Shown in pieces: positions 11,176 through 21,342 of a stretch of DNA of 64,000 nucleotides (its first letter is position 1; each line of letters opens with the position of its first letter). The notes below the pieces were generated by a model that was not told the DNA's origin, made no database searches, and saw only the letters and a list, made by a program, of their open reading frames with translations. This DNA comes from Rouxiella sp. WC2420. Lineage in GTDB: Bacteria > Pseudomonadota > Gammaproteobacteria > Enterobacterales > Enterobacteriaceae. The stretch is taken from NCBI RefSeq assembly GCF_041200025.1, contig NZ_CP165628.1, positions 4,216,001 through 4,280,000 on the forward strand, read 5' to 3'. Both the position numbers and the translations under genes were made by a program.

Positions 11176-12654
11176 ATGCTAAAACAGTACTTTTCAATTT
11201 TTACCCAACGTAATACCGCGATCCTGCTGCTTCTGGGCTTTGCTTCCGGCTTACCTCTGGCGCTGACCTCTGGCACGTTACAGGCCTGGATGACAGTCGA
11301 TAATCTGGATCTCAAAACCATCGGTATCTTCTCGCTAGTCGGTCAGGCCTACGTGTTTAAATTCCTCTGGTCGCCGATGATGGACCGCTATACGCCAAGC
11401 TTTCTTGGACGCCGCCGAGGCTGGCTGGTCCTTACGCAGCTGTTGCTGGTAGTCGCAATTTTTGCCATGGGATTTATGGACCCGACGCGTAATTTATTCT
11501 GGCTCGCAGCGCTGGCAGTGCTCATAGCCTTTGCCTCTGCTTCTCAAGACATCGTATTCGACGCCTATAAAACCGATCTACTTAGCGCCGAGGAGCGCGG
11601 TAACGGTGCAGCGGTTTCAGTACTGGGCTATCGTCTGGCGATGTTGGTATCAGGTGGATTGGCGCTGTGGCTGGCCGACCGCTATCTCGGCTGGCAACAT
11701 ACTTACTGGCTGATGGCCGTGTTGATGCTTGTAGGCGTGGCTGCAACGCTGTTTGCCCCCGAACCTGATATCCATCAACCCGCTCCCGCTACGCTGGAAA
11801 TGGCGGTAGTAGCACCGTTGAAAGATTTTTTTGGTCGCAATAATGCGTGGCTGATTTTACTGTTAATCGTGATGTACAAACTCGGTGATGCCTTCGCAGG
11901 CAGCCTGAGCACCACCTTTTTGATCCGCGGCGTCGGCTTTGATGCCGGTGAAGTCGGGCTGGTAAATAAAACATTGGGGCTGTTGGCCACCATCTTCGGC
12001 GCACTGCTCGGCGGGGTATTAATGCAGCGCCTGAGCCTGTTTCGCGCGTTGATGCTGTTCGGCATCTTGCAGGGAATATCAAACGCCGGTTACTGGATTT
12101 TGGCGATTACCGACAAACACCTTTATTCGATGGGCACGGCTATCTTCTTTGAAAACCTGTGCGGCGGGATGGGAACGGCGGCGTTTGTCGCGCTGCTAAT
12201 GGCGCTGTGCAACAAATCATTCTCGGCAACCCAGTTTGCTCTGCTTTCGGCGCTTTCGGCGGTGGGCAGAGTCTATGTCGGGCCAATAGCGGGCTGGTTT
12301 GTCGAGGCTCACGGCTGGCCACTGTTTTACCTGTTCTCTATCGTAGCTTCCGTACCTGGCTTGCTGCTGCTGGCGCTGTGCCGCCAAACCCTTGAGCACG
12401 CAAAAAAAACTGACTCCTTTTTACCGCGCATTCATTTCCCCGTGTCGTATCGCTGGGCGCTGCGTTTGCTGTTAATCGGCAGTTTAATGCTGGCACTGTG
12501 GGTATTAATGCTGATTACCGATGGGCTTAACTGGACCCACGCATCGTCACTGGCGGTTAAAATTATGCAGGCAGGAGCCTTATTTGCCGTGGTGGGCATC
12601 TTACTGGGCAGCACGCTCGATTTCCTCGCCCTGCGCCGTCAGCAAAGAATTTAG
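11176..12654 (+). CDS. ampG: Muropeptide MFS transporter AmpG
   Basis: AmpG imports anhydro-muropeptides from the periplasm for cell-wall recycling and supplies the signal for AmpC beta-lactamase induction. The 492 residues (E. coli 491) form a major-facilitator protein with an estimated 12-14 membrane segments. The N-terminal region FASGLPLALTSGTLQAWM and the SPMMDRYTPSFLGRRRGW loop are characteristic of AmpG. The ATG at 11176 is 156 bp past yajG. Confidence 0.96.
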   Translation: MLKQYFSIFTQRNTAILLLLGFASGLPLALTSGTLQAWMTVDNLDLKTIGIFSLVGQAYVFKFLWSPMMDRYTPSFLGRRRGWLVLTQLLLVVAIFAMGFMDPTRNLFWLAALAVLIAFASASQDIVFDAYKTDLLSAEERGNGAAVSVLGYRLAMLVSGGLALWLADRYLGWQHTYWLMAVLMLVGVAATLFAPEPDIHQPAPATLEMAVVAPLKDFFGRNNAWLILLLIVMYKLGDAFAGSLSTTFLIRGVGFDAGEVGLVNKTLGLLATIFGALLGGVLMQRLSLFRALMLFGILQGISNAGYWILAITDKHLYSMGTAIFFENLCGGMGTAAFVALLMALCNKSFSATQFALLSALSAVGRVYVGPIAGWFVEAHGWPLFYLFSIVASVPGLLLLALCRQTLEHAKKTDSFLPRIHFPVSYRWALRLLLIGSLMLALWVLMLITDGLNWTHASSLAVKIMQAGALFAVVGILLGSTLDFLALRRQQRI

Positions 12655-12734
12655 CGAAATTCTGGCGCGATTGATAATCCCTTCTACACTCTCATTAGCA
12701 TTTGCGGTTACTTCGCCTTCATTTACTTAATTTC

Positions 12735-12762
12735 CGGGATACACAATTGTTGTGTATCCTGG
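12735..12762. terminator. Hairpin downstream of ampG
   Basis: CCGGGATACACAA and TTGTGTATCCTGG pair over 13 positions with one G-T pair, a tight TTG-type loop and no T-run after it. It lies 80 bp past the ampG stop and may end ampG transcription or be a small repeat element. Confidence 0.45.
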
Positions 12763-13122
12763 GGAATCATTGTTGTTATTTGGTTAATATCTTGATTTAC
12801 TCTGATCTGGATCAATTAATGCTTTAACAACATTAAAAAAATATTTCCTGTTTACAACTTGTTTCAACCACCTTTTTTTTCAGCGTTTTTTTAATCTTAT
12901 TTAAACCAAATTACAACATCCTGTTTACATAATTTCTACCTATATAAAACATTTAAAAAAAGCACTAAATATCCATACCGTTGCTAGGCCTTGTTTTTCC
13001 TCACCATAGTGAAGGTTAATAGCGCAAGGTACTGTTGCCACAAAGAAATTGTCACTTACCGTAACATGTGTGACAACGTTAACATAAAGTGTGGGACGTG
13101 CATTTACACAGCTTTAAGCGTG

Positions 13123-13151
13123 TTTACAGTACCGTAACCTTCCCGTAAAAT
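13123..13151 (+). promoter_or_regulatory. Sigma-70 promoter of the cyo operon
   Basis: TTTACA at 13123-13128 and TAAAAT at 13146-13151 are separated by exactly 17 bases. They lie 48 bp before the cyoA ATG, whose ribosome site is the GAGG at about 13188. Confidence 0.7.
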
Positions 13152-13198
13152 GCCCGCACACATGAGCGACAATAGAGCCCTGTTATTGAGGTCGTTAG

Positions 13199-14152
13199 AT
13201 GAGACTTAAGAAATACAATAAAAGTATTGGGATGTTGTCTATATTTGCATCTACTGTTCTACTGAGTGGCTGTAATTCGGCAATATTGGATCCCAAGGGA
13301 GCAATTGGACTTGAGCAAAGAACGCTGATACTGACAGCGATTGGTTTAATGCTAATCGTCGTTATACCAGTAATCATTATGGCTTTTGCTTTTGCATGGA
13401 AGTATCGCGCTTCTAATACAAACGCTAAGTACAGTCCAAATTGGTCACACTCCAACAAAGTAGAAGCTGTGGTATGGACCATTCCAATTATTATTATCGC
13501 CATCCTGGCAACAATAACCTGGAAAACCACTCACCAGCTTGATCCGTTCAAACCTATCGTTACCAATGAAAAGCCAATGACCGTCGAAGTTGTTTCACTC
13601 GACTGGAAATGGTTGTTTATTTATCCAGAGCAAGGTATCGCGACGGTTAATGAACTGGTGATCCCTAAAGATGTTCCTGTGCAGTTCAAAGTGACTTCTG
13701 ACACTGTCATGAACTCCTTCTTTATCCCGCAGTTAGGTGGGCAGATTTACGCGATGGCCGGTATGCAGACTCAATTGCACTTGATTGCAAACGAAGCTGG
13801 TACCTATAAAGGCATCTCGGCAAACTACAGTGGTCGCGGCTTCTCTGGTATGAAGTTCAACGCTATTGCAACACCTACGCGTGCCGATTTTGATACGTGG
13901 GTTGCTAAAGTTAAGCAAGCTCCGAATCAGCTCGCAACAATGGGTGATTTCAAGAAACTGGCCGCGGACAGTATCGACAACCCAGTCGAATACTTCTCTA
14001 CCGTTCAACCAGACTTGTTTAAATCAATCATTGATCAGTACTCGCATGACATGAATATGCCAGCAGGCCAGACAATGCCTATGCCAGCCGGTACAGACAT
14101 GAAAGGTATGGATATGGGTGACAAGTCTCACACTGCCGGAGCCGGGGAATAA
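13199..14152 (+). CDS. cyoA: Cytochrome bo3 ubiquinol oxidase subunit II
   Basis: CyoA is subunit II of the aerobic ubiquinol oxidase. The 317 residues (E. coli 315) begin with a lipoprotein signal peptide with lipobox LLSGCN, then two membrane helices (about 45-70 and 92-112), and a periplasmic cupredoxin domain. As in all quinol oxidases, that domain lacks the CuA cysteine/histidine ligands of cytochrome c oxidases. The C-terminus is Met/Gly/Asp-rich ([16 protein letters not shown]). It is the first gene of cyoABCDE, 3 bp before cyoB. Confidence 0.97.
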   Translation: MRLKKYNKSIGMLSIFASTVLLSGCNSAILDPKGAIGLEQRTLILTAIGLMLIVVIPVIIMAFAFAWKYRASNTNAKYSPNWSHSNKVEAVVWTIPIIIIAILATITWKTTHQLDPFKPIVTNEKPMTVEVVSLDWKWLFIYPEQGIATVNELVIPKDVPVQFKVTSDTVMNSFFIPQLGGQIYAMAGMQTQLHLIANEAGTYKGISANYSGRGFSGMKFNAIATPTRADFDTWVAKVKQAPNQLATMGDFKKLAADSIDNPVEYFSTVQPDLFKSIIDQYSHDMNMPAGQTMPMPAGTDMKGMDMGDKSHTAGAGE

Positions 14153-14155
14153 AAG

Positions 14156-16147
14156 ATGTTCGGAAAACTAACGTTAAACGACATTCCATTTGATGTACCT
14201 ATCGTCATGGTTACCGTTGGCGCTATCATTTTGGGCGGTATCGCCCTGTTAGCGGCAATTACCTATTTCGGTAAATGGAAATATCTGTGGTCAGAGTGGA
14301 TTACCTCTGTTGACCATAAAAAACTGGGTATCATGTACATCATCCTTGCGATTGTCATGCTTATCCGCGGCTTCGCCGATGCCGTTATGATGCGTACCCA
14401 ACAGGTTATGGCATCGGACGGTAGTCCCGGCTTCCTGCCACCGCACCACTACGACCAGATCTTCACCGCGCACGGCGTAATCATGATCTTCTTCATGGCG
14501 ATGCCTTTCGTTATCGGTCTGATGAACGTAGTTGTACCGTTGCAAATCGGTGCGCGTGACGTTGCCTTCCCATTCCTGAACAACATCAGCTTCTGGTTCA
14601 CCGCCGTTGCTGTGGTACTGATCAATATCTCTCTGGGTATTGGTGAGTTCGCACAGACAGGTTGGCTGGCCTATCCGCCGTTGTCAGGTAAGCTGTATAG
14701 CCCTGGGGTGGGGGTCGATTACTGGATATGGAGTCTACAGATATCCGGTATTGGTACCTTGCTGACCGGTGTTAACTTCTTCGCAACCATCATGAAGATG
14801 CGTGCGCCTGGTATGCCGCTGATGAAAATGCCGGTATTTACCTGGGCTGCACTGTGTACTAACGTCCTGATCATCATTTCCTTCCCGATCCTGACCGTTA
14901 CTATTGCACTGCTGACTCTCGACCGCTATCTGGGCACCCATTTCTTCACCAATGATATGGGCGGCAACATGATGATGTACATCAACCTGATTTGGGCCTG
15001 GGGCCATCCGGAAGTGTACATTCTTATCCTGCCAGTGTTCGGTGTGTTCTCGGAAGTTACCGCAACCTTCTCCAAGAAACGCCTGTTTGGCTATACCTCA
15101 CTGGTATGGGCAACGATTGCCATCACCGTGCTGGCGTTCATTGTTTGGCTGCACCACTTCTTCACCATGGGTTCAGGCGCAAACGTCAATGCCTTCTTCG
15201 GCATCATGACGATGATCATTTCTATCCCTACCGGGGTAAAAATCTTCAACTGGCTGTTCACCATGTATCAGGGTCGTATCACCCTGAACGCAGCAATGCT
15301 GTGGACCATCGGCTTCATCATCACCTTCTCAGTGGGTGGTATGACCGGCGTTCTGCTGGCGGTTCCAGGTGCTGACTTCGTACTGCACAACAGTCTGTTC
15401 CTGATTGCCCACTTCCATAACGTTATTATCGGCGGCGTGGTATTTGGTTGCTTCGCAGGTCTGACTTACTGGTTCCCTAAATCATTCGGCTTTACGCTGA
15501 ACGAAAAATGGGGCGTGCGTGCCTTCTGGTTCTGGATCATCGGCTTCTTCGTAGCATTTATGCCGCTGTATGCCCTGGGCTTTATGGGTATGACTCGTCG
15601 TATCAGCCAGAACATTGACCCGCAGTTCCACACCTTACTGTGTGTTGCCGCGTTCGGTGCCTTCCTGATTGCCTGTGGTATCGCGTGTATCTTCATCATG
15701 TTCTGGGTTTCTGTACGTGACCGTGAACTGAATCGCGACCTGACCGGTGACCCATGGGGTGCTCGTACTCTGGAGTGGTCAACTTCTTCTCCTCCTCCGT
15801 TCTACAACTTCGCTATCGTGCCACATATCCACGACCGCGATGAGTTCTGGGACATGAAAGAGAAAGGTACTGCTTACAAGAAACCGGCTAAATATGAAAA
15901 AATTCATATGCCTAAAAACAGCGGCGCGGGCTTTGTAATTGCCGTGTGCAGCCTGGCCTTCGGTTTCGCAGCTATCTGGGACATGTGGTGGTTAGTGATC
16001 GCTGGATTCGCCGGTGTTGTTATCACCTGGATCTGGAAAAGCTTCGACGAGGATGTTGACTACTACGTTTCAGTTGAAGAAGTTGAACGTATCGAAAACC
16101 AACATTATGAAAATATCAGCAAAGCGGGTGTGAAACATGGCAATTGA
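14156..16147 (+). CDS. cyoB: Cytochrome bo3 ubiquinol oxidase subunit I
   Basis: This is the catalytic, proton-pumping subunit that reduces oxygen at a heme o3-CuB centre. The 663 residues equal the E. coli length. Visible key sites: the low-spin heme histidine in [12 protein letters not shown], CuB ligand and cross-linked tyrosine in WGHPEVYI, the paired CuB histidines in WLHHFFTMG, and the heme histidines in [11 protein letters not shown]. About 15 membrane helices are expected. Its last 11 bases overlap cyoC. Confidence 0.98.
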   Translation: MFGKLTLNDIPFDVPIVMVTVGAIILGGIALLAAITYFGKWKYLWSEWITSVDHKKLGIMYIILAIVMLIRGFADAVMMRTQQVMASDGSPGFLPPHHYDQIFTAHGVIMIFFMAMPFVIGLMNVVVPLQIGARDVAFPFLNNISFWFTAVAVVLINISLGIGEFAQTGWLAYPPLSGKLYSPGVGVDYWIWSLQISGIGTLLTGVNFFATIMKMRAPGMPLMKMPVFTWAALCTNVLIIISFPILTVTIALLTLDRYLGTHFFTNDMGGNMMMYINLIWAWGHPEVYILILPVFGVFSEVTATFSKKRLFGYTSLVWATIAITVLAFIVWLHHFFTMGSGANVNAFFGIMTMIISIPTGVKIFNWLFTMYQGRITLNAAMLWTIGFIITFSVGGMTGVLLAVPGADFVLHNSLFLIAHFHNVIIGGVVFGCFAGLTYWFPKSFGFTLNEKWGVRAFWFWIIGFFVAFMPLYALGFMGMTRRISQNIDPQFHTLLCVAAFGAFLIACGIACIFIMFWVSVRDRELNRDLTGDPWGARTLEWSTSSPPPFYNFAIVPHIHDRDEFWDMKEKGTAYKKPAKYEKIHMPKNSGAGFVIAVCSLAFGFAAIWDMWWLVIAGFAGVVITWIWKSFDEDVDYYVSVEEVERIENQHYENISKAGVKHGN

Positions 16148-16757
16148 TTCCCTGAATCCCCATAGCGCGGTCCATGATGAAGATCATGGTCACCACGACG
16201 CGGGTGAGACCAAAGTCTTTGGCTTCTGGATTTACCTGATGAGCGACTGCGTGTTGTTTGCAAGCCTGTTTGCAACCTTCGCAGTACTGGTACACGGGAC
16301 CGCTGGTGGTCCCTCTGGTAAAGACATTTTCGAGCTGCCGTTTGTATTGGTAGAAACCTTCTGCCTGCTGTTTAGTTCTATTACTTACGGCTTCGCAATG
16401 TTGGGTATGAGCAAAGGTAACGCGGGCGCTGTCAAAGGCTGGCTGTTCGTTACCTTCCTGTTCGGTCTCGGCTTCATCGGCATGGAACTCTATGAGTTCC
16501 ATCACCTGATTAGCGAAGGTTTCGGTCCGGATCGCAGTGGCTTCCTGTCTGCATTCTTTGCACTGGTTGCTACTCACGGTCTGCACGTAACCTGCGGCCT
16601 GATTTGGATCATCACCATGATCGTTCAAATCAGCCGCCGTGGCTTGACCCCGACTAACCAAACGCGTCTGATGTGTCTGAGCCTGTTCTGGCACTTCCTT
16701 GATGTTGTATGGATTTGTGTATTCACCGTTGTTTATCTGATGGGGGTCCTGGGATGA
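16137..16757 (+). CDS. cyoC: Cytochrome bo3 ubiquinol oxidase subunit III
   Basis: Subunit III of the quinol oxidase, a structural membrane subunit with five helices. The 206 residues (E. coli 204) start with a His-rich soluble tail ([14 protein letters not shown]) and then [19 protein letters not shown], typical of the family. The start overlaps cyoB by 11 bp and its stop overlaps the cyoD start in an ATGA arrangement, which implies translational coupling. Confidence 0.97.
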   Translation: MAIDSLNPHSAVHDEDHGHHDAGETKVFGFWIYLMSDCVLFASLFATFAVLVHGTAGGPSGKDIFELPFVLVETFCLLFSSITYGFAMLGMSKGNAGAVKGWLFVTFLFGLGFIGMELYEFHHLISEGFGPDRSGFLSAFFALVATHGLHVTCGLIWIITMIVQISRRGLTPTNQTRLMCLSLFWHFLDVVWICVFTVVYLMGVLG

Positions 16758-17086
16758 GTCATTCAGCAACTTCCCACGGCGGCGCAAGCCACGGCAGCTT
16801 CAAGTCTTACATGATTGGCTTCGTTCTATCGATTATCCTGACGGTTATCCCGTTTGCGATGGTGATGAGCAACACTGCATCACACTCGTTAATTCTGGGA
16901 ACAGTCATTGCTTCAGCGATAATCCAGATCGTGGTCCATCTGGTGTATTTCCTGCATATGAATACATCATCGGAAGGACGCTGGAACCTGATTGCGTTCC
17001 TGTTCACCGCTGTGATTATCTTTATCGTTGTTGTGGGCTCACTGTGGATTATGTATAACCTCAACCTCAATATGATGGTCAGTTAA
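16754..17086 (+). CDS. cyoD: Cytochrome bo3 ubiquinol oxidase subunit IV
   Basis: Small subunit IV, needed for assembly of the oxidase core. The start at 16754 gives 110 residues (E. coli 109) and an ATGA overlap with cyoC; a longer upstream start is not needed. Three membrane helices are visible (about 18-40, 45-67 and 78-100), including [11 protein letters not shown]. It is followed after 14 bp by cyoE. Confidence 0.96.
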   Translation: MSHSATSHGGASHGSFKSYMIGFVLSIILTVIPFAMVMSNTASHSLILGTVIASAIIQIVVHLVYFLHMNTSSEGRWNLIAFLFTAVIIFIVVVGSLWIMYNLNLNMMVS

Positions 17087-17100
17087 AAGCCGAGCTGCAT

Positions 17101-17994
17101 GTGATGATTAAGAAATACCTGCAAGTAACTAAGCCAGGAATTATTTTCGGTAATTTAATTTCTGTCGTGGGGGGATTCCTCCTTGCTTCCAAAGGAAGCA
17201 TCGATTTCCCTCTCTTTCTCGCTGCGTTTGTTGGCGTCTCGTTGGTTGTCGCTTCAGGCTGTGTGTTTAACAACTACATAGACCGCGACATCGACAAGGT
17301 AATGGAAAGAACGAAGAACCGAGTCCTGGTAAAAGGACTTATACCGCCGAAAACCACCCTGGTTTACGCTACTATCCTGGGTATTTTAGGCTTCGCACTG
17401 CTGTACGTTGGCGCCAACCCATTGTCTATGTGGTTGGCGGTAATGGGCTTTGTGGTTTATGTCGGGATTTATAGCCTGTACATGAAACGCCACTCAGTCT
17501 ACGGCACGCTGATTGGTAGCTTATCCGGCGCAGCGCCGCCGGTTATCGGATACTGTGCCGTAAGCGGCCAGTTCGATACCGGTGCGTTGATCCTGTTGCT
17601 GATCTTCAGCCTGTGGCAGATGCCGCATTCCTATGCGATAGCCATCTTCCGCTTTAAAGATTATCAGGCTGCCAACATTCCGGTTCTGCCGGTAGTTAAA
17701 GGCGTTGCAGTCGCCAAGCATCATATTACGGTCTGGATCCTGGCCTTTATGATCGCCACTCTGATGCTGACACTCAGCGGTTACGCGGGTTATAAATACC
17801 TGATCGTCGCAGCGGCAGTGAGCGTGTGGTGGTTGGGCATGGCTCTGCGCGGATACAAAACTGAAAATGACATCGTTTGGGCAAGAAAGCTGTTTGTTTT
17901 CTCCATCGTTGCCATCACTTCACTGAGTGTCATGATGTCTGTCGACTTTAATGCAGCAGCAGCACCTAATCACTTACTGGCCTACGTTTGGTAA
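17101..17994 (+). CDS. cyoE: Protoheme IX farnesyltransferase (heme O synthase)
   Basis: CyoE converts heme B to heme O by adding a farnesyl group, giving the cofactor of the oxidase encoded just upstream. The UbiA-family prenyltransferase signature [18 protein letters not shown] is seen at about residues 58-75 and the second Asp motif [20 protein letters not shown] at about 165-185. The 297 residues start at GTG 17101, followed at once by ATG 17104; E. coli CyoE also begins MM. A strong terminator follows. Confidence 0.96.
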   Translation: MMIKKYLQVTKPGIIFGNLISVVGGFLLASKGSIDFPLFLAAFVGVSLVVASGCVFNNYIDRDIDKVMERTKNRVLVKGLIPPKTTLVYATILGILGFALLYVGANPLSMWLAVMGFVVYVGIYSLYMKRHSVYGTLIGSLSGAAPPVIGYCAVSGQFDTGALILLLIFSLWQMPHSYAIAIFRFKDYQAANIPVLPVVKGVAVAKHHITVWILAFMIATLMLTLSGYAGYKYLIVAAAVSVWWLGMALRGYKTENDIVWARKLFVFSIVAITSLSVMMSVDFNAAAAPNHLLAYVW

Positions 17995-18012
17995 GCTATT
18001 GAGTTAAAGGTT

Positions 18013-18045
18013 AAATGGCCGGTATCGCTACCGGCCATTTTTTTT
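18013..18045 (+). terminator. Intrinsic terminator of the cyo operon
   Basis: AAATGGCCGGTA / TACCGGCCATTT form a 12-bp perfect stem with a TCGC loop and eight or more T residues, 20 bp past cyoE. Confidence 0.95.
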
Positions 18046-18186
18046 GGATCTCTCACCTGAAATACCCCAGTTTAAAAAACATTCTCGTCAATCTTGAGAA
18101 ATCTGAAATATCTGCTAAACATCCAGCGATTTACCTGCGCGCAAAGAAAACACTACAATGACGCTGTTTGTAATTTTGAGGTAGCA

Positions 18187-19551
18187 ATGAACGATAATCA
18201 AATGACTCGGCAGGAAAGTCGGGCAACCTGGGGACTAGGGACGGTATTTTCATTACGCATGCTCGGCATGTTCATGGTTTTGCCGGTTCTAACCACTTAC
18301 GGTATGTCTTTATCCGGGGCCAGCGAAACCCTCATCGGTATCGCCATTGGTATTTACGGCCTGGCTCAGGCCATTTTCCAGATCCCCTTCGGCCTGCTCT
18401 CTGACCGCATGGGGCGTAAACCGCTTATTGTCTTCGGACTGCTGATCTTCACGGCAGGTAGTGTCGTTGCCGCCAGTACCGACTCCATTTGGGGCGTGAT
18501 TATTGGTCGTGCGCTGCAAGGCTCGGGTGCCATTGCCGCAGCGGTCATGGCGCTAATGTCAGACCTGACTCGCGAGCAGAACCGCACCAAGGCTATGGCC
18601 TTTATCGGAATCAGCTTCGGCATTACCTTCGCCATCGCGATGGTATTAGGCCCAATCATCACCCACGCCTGGGGTTTGAACGCGCTGTTTTGGGCGATTG
18701 CCGTCCTGACACTTGCCGGCATCGTGATCACTTTAACCGTGGTCCCCTCCCCTGCTACGCATATTCTCAATCGTGAATCGAGCATGGTAAAAGGTAGCTT
18801 CAGTAAAGTGTTGACCAACAGCAAATTACTGAAACTCAACTTTGGTATCCTTTGCCTGCACATTCTGCTGATGTCGAGCTTTGTGGTGTTACCTCGAGTG
18901 ATGGAGAGTGCCGGTTTCCCACCAAGTGAACACTGGCGCGTTTATCTGATCACCATGCTGACGTCATTTATCGCGGTGATCCCGGTTATTATCTATGCCG
19001 AGAAAAAACGCCACATGAAGCAGGTCTTTATGGGTTGCGTGGCGGTTCTCCTGCTTGCGGAACTGGTGCTGTGGTTTGCCGGTCTGCATTTCTGGGTAAT
19101 TATTGCCGGTATCCAGCTGTTCTTCCTGGCGTTTAACGTGATGGAAGCGATTCTGCCTTCGCTAATCAGTAAAGAATCTCCAGCAGGCTATAAAGGCACG
19201 GCGATGGGCCTTTACTCCACCAGCCAGTTTATTGGCGTGGCGATCGGCGGCAGTCTGGGCGGATTTATTTTTGGTCATGCAGGAGCCGGTGCGGTATTCC
19301 TGGTGTGTGCGGCCATTGCCCTGGTTTGGTTCTTTGTCAGTGCGACCATGTCCGAGCCGCCTTATGTTAGCAGCCTGCGCATTACTCTTTCTGAAGAAGT
19401 GGCTAAAGACGCGTCGCTGGAATCACGCATGAAATCGCAACCTGGCGTTGCCGATGTCGTTGTGGTGGCGAGCGAACTGAGTGCTTACGTGAAAGTTGAT
19501 ACCAAACAGACTAATCGTCAGGCGCTTGAGGCGTTTGTTAGTCAGGCCTGA
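18187..19551 (+). CDS. yajR: MFS transporter YajR
   Basis: YajR is a 12-helix drug/proton antiporter-family protein with a C-terminal soluble YAM domain. The start at 18187 gives 454 residues, as in E. coli. The conserved MFS motif A FGLLSDRMGRKPLIVFG is present at about residues 69-85. After the last helix (VWFFVSATM) a domain of about 65 residues (SLRITLSEEVAKDA...) is the ferredoxin-like YAM domain. The natural substrate is not known. The gene ends at a bidirectional terminator shared with yajQ. Confidence 0.95.
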   Translation: MNDNQMTRQESRATWGLGTVFSLRMLGMFMVLPVLTTYGMSLSGASETLIGIAIGIYGLAQAIFQIPFGLLSDRMGRKPLIVFGLLIFTAGSVVAASTDSIWGVIIGRALQGSGAIAAAVMALMSDLTREQNRTKAMAFIGISFGITFAIAMVLGPIITHAWGLNALFWAIAVLTLAGIVITLTVVPSPATHILNRESSMVKGSFSKVLTNSKLLKLNFGILCLHILLMSSFVVLPRVMESAGFPPSEHWRVYLITMLTSFIAVIPVIIYAEKKRHMKQVFMGCVAVLLLAELVLWFAGLHFWVIIAGIQLFFLAFNVMEAILPSLISKESPAGYKGTAMGLYSTSQFIGVAIGGSLGGFIFGHAGAGAVFLVCAAIALVWFFVSATMSEPPYVSSLRITLSEEVAKDASLESRMKSQPGVADVVVVASELSAYVKVDTKQTNRQALEAFVSQA

Positions 19552-19564
19552 TTGAAGTAGGTAG

Positions 19565-19605
19565 AAAAAAAGGGGACTACGACTGAGTCGTTTGTCCCCT
19601 TTTTT
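19565..19605. terminator. Bidirectional terminator between yajR and yajQ
   Basis: AAAAAAAGGGGAC ... GTCCCCTTTTTT with an inner GACT/AGTC stem lies between two converging genes and has a T-run on both strands. Confidence 0.93.
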
Positions 19606-19634
19606 GTCGTCCTTTTAAAAAGGAAGACTATTTT

Positions 19635-20126
19635 TTAGTCGCGGAAGTTCTTGAACTGGAACGGTTGTCCGAGATCGCCACCGCGCACCAGCGCCATTAC
19701 AGCCTGCAAATCGTCGCGAGCCTTGCCGGTTACACGCACTTCATCGCCCTGGATCTGCGCCTGCACTTTCAATTTACTGTCTTTAATCAGCTTCACAATC
19801 TTCTTGGCCAGCGCGCTCTCAATGCCTGAATGCAGCTTGGCGTTGACGCTAAAGGTTTTACCGCTGTGCTCCATCTCTTTAGGAATTTCCAGTGCGCCGC
19901 CTTCAATGTTGCGCTTGAGCAAGGCAGAACGCAGGATATCCAGCAGCTGCTCGACCTGAAAATCTGAAACGCTGGCAACTTTGATGCTTTCGTCTTTTTC
20001 GTTCAGTTCAAAACTAGCCTCAACGTTGCGAAAATCGAAACGGTTGGCCAAATCACGGGTAGCATTCTCTACCGCGTTGCGAACTTCCTGCATATCAATT
20101 TCAGAAACAATATCGAAAGATGGCAT
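19635..20126 (-). CDS. yajQ: YajQ family nucleotide-binding protein
   Basis: A 163-residue cytoplasmic protein of the YajQ (DUF520) family, which binds nucleotides; members in other species bind cyclic di-GMP. The chosen ATG (complement at 20124-20126) gives [20 protein letters not shown], the standard start, rather than a longer upstream one. [18 protein letters not shown] near the C-terminus is typical. A single-gene unit converging on yajR. Confidence 0.94.
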   Translation of the reverse strand: MPSFDIVSEIDMQEVRNAVENATRDLANRFDFRNVEASFELNEKDESIKVASVSDFQVEQLLDILRSALLKRNIEGGALEIPKEMEHSGKTFSVNAKLHSGIESALAKKIVKLIKDSKLKVQAQIQGDEVRVTGKARDDLQAVMALVRGGDLGQPFQFKNFRD

Positions 20127-20245
20127 TGTCGCTTCTCCCTTAAATTTATTTGTACGTAACTCTTCGATGGCCATCATAATACCTTCTTAGCTGCCCATTT
20201 CCAAAGACCGGCCGTACAAACTGAAGCTTCTGCCTGCTTTTAAGA

Positions 20246-20569
20246 CTATTTTAGCCCCAATAGTCTTAGCCCAGCCGTTAAAGCCGCTGCAACAAGAATG
20301 ACGACAATTAGAGGCCGCTTGCGCCAGGCAAGAAATGCCGCTACCGCGACGCCAGTCGGGCGAGCAAAACCGGCAAAGTCCTCCCCCTGATAAAAAGTTG
20401 CAATCGCGGCGACAGCCAACAGCAAAGTGGTTGCTGCATCGGCGAGCAATGCCGTAGCATTGGCTGAAAGTGTCAGGCGACCGCCAAGTTTGAAACCGGC
20501 AAAACGGAATGCGTAGGTGCCCAATGCCAGCAACGCAATGCCCGTGATGATCAATGCTTGATGACTCAT
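20246..20569 (-). CDS. azlD: AzlD family branched-chain amino acid export subunit
   Basis: A 107-residue membrane protein with four predicted helices. It is the small partner of AzlC in LIV-E type exporters of branched-chain amino acids (like YgaH of E. coli). ATYAFRFAGFKLGG near the N-terminus is the usual AzlD motif. Its ATG overlaps the azlC stop in an ATGA arrangement, which supports a two-subunit transporter. The pair is absent from this position in E. coli. Confidence 0.88.
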   Translation of the reverse strand: MSHQALIITGIALLALGTYAFRFAGFKLGGRLTLSANATALLADAATTLLLAVAAIATFYQGEDFAGFARPTGVAVAAFLAWRKRPLIVVILVAAALTAGLRLLGLK

Positions 20570-21240
20570 TTATTCCTCCTCCAGGCCGCCAGCCCCAGCA
20601 GCGAGAACAACACCGGTAGCCCGGTAGGTAACCAAGGCACCGCTGCCAATGAAATCAGCATTCCACTCAGCGCCCGGCGTAATGTTTGGCGCTGCCTCAA
20701 TGCGGAAACTGTCAGCGCCATGATAATGGCGGGAAATACGGCATCCAGACCAATCACATTGATATCTGGAATGAATTTCCCCAAAGATCCGCCAATCAAT
20801 ACGCTGACCGGCCAGCAAACGGCTATACCAAGCCCGCACAGCCAATAGGCAATACGCGCCTTGGCCGGGCTTTTTTGTGAAATGCCGAATACCACGCTTT
20901 CATCATTCATAATGTGGCAACCAAACAGCTGACTGGCTTGATTATTTTTTCCGATTAATTCGTTAACCGCCATACCAAACGGCAGATGACGCGCATTGAC
21001 CAATAGCCCCGCCGCCGCCCCGGCAAACGGGCTGCCGCCACCCGCCACAATGCTGACAAACAAAAACTCTGAGGCACCCGCCATCACCAGCAGCGACAAT
21101 GTCATCGGCACCCAAAGTGGAAAACCGCTGGCCGTGGCCAACGATCCGTAAGATAACCCAACAACCCCGTCAGCCAGACAGACCAGAGCGATGGCTCTAA
21201 TAACATCGCCACCCAGAGGCGAAATCCATGATGAACGCAT
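20566..21240 (-). CDS. azlC: AzlC family branched-chain amino acid export permease
   Basis: The larger subunit of a branched-chain amino acid exporter (YgaZ-like). The ATG at 21240 gives 224 residues (MRSSWISPLGGDVIRAIALV); upstream alternatives run into the divergent gene's promoter. The motif VNARHLPFGMAVN in the middle is characteristic of AzlC, and about six to seven hydrophobic helices are seen. It is divergent from an XRE-cupin regulator gene, with a shared inverted-repeat region between them. The substrate is inferred from the family only. Confidence 0.87.
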   Translation of the reverse strand: MRSSWISPLGGDVIRAIALVCLADGVVGLSYGSLATASGFPLWVPMTLSLLVMAGASEFLFVSIVAGGGSPFAGAAAGLLVNARHLPFGMAVNELIGKNNQASQLFGCHIMNDESVVFGISQKSPAKARIAYWLCGLGIAVCWPVSVLIGGSLGKFIPDINVIGLDAVFPAIIMALTVSALRQRQTLRRALSGMLISLAAVPWLPTGLPVLFSLLGLAAWRRNK

Positions 21241-21252
21241 AATTCCTATCCC

Positions 21253-21322
21253 ATATCGAACGCGTAGACTGTTATAATGAACAATCCGCAACAGACTTTC
21301 AAGCCGAACGATCGTTCGATAT
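21253..21322. promoter_or_regulatory. Candidate operator between azlC and the XRE-cupin gene
   Basis: ATATCGAACG at 21253-21262 is repeated exactly inverted as CGTTCGATAT at 21313-21322. The right site is part of a perfect 14-bp palindrome CGAACGATCGTTCG at 21305-21318. These CGAACG half-sites flank both divergent starts, the usual place for binding by a divergently encoded regulator. The regulator-site pairing is inference. Confidence 0.6.
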
Positions 21323-21342
21323 ATAAAACGATGGGATCCACA

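Larger units (their letters stand above)
12655..13198. other. ampG-cyoA intergenic region
   Basis: This 544-bp gene-free stretch is AT-rich from about 12,765 to 13,000. It holds a hairpin at 12735-12762 and the cyo promoter at 13123-13151. cyo in E. coli is repressed by ArcA and Fnr when oxygen is low; candidate AT-rich sites such as GTTAATATCTTGATT near 12,783 are only suggestive. Confidence 0.6.
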
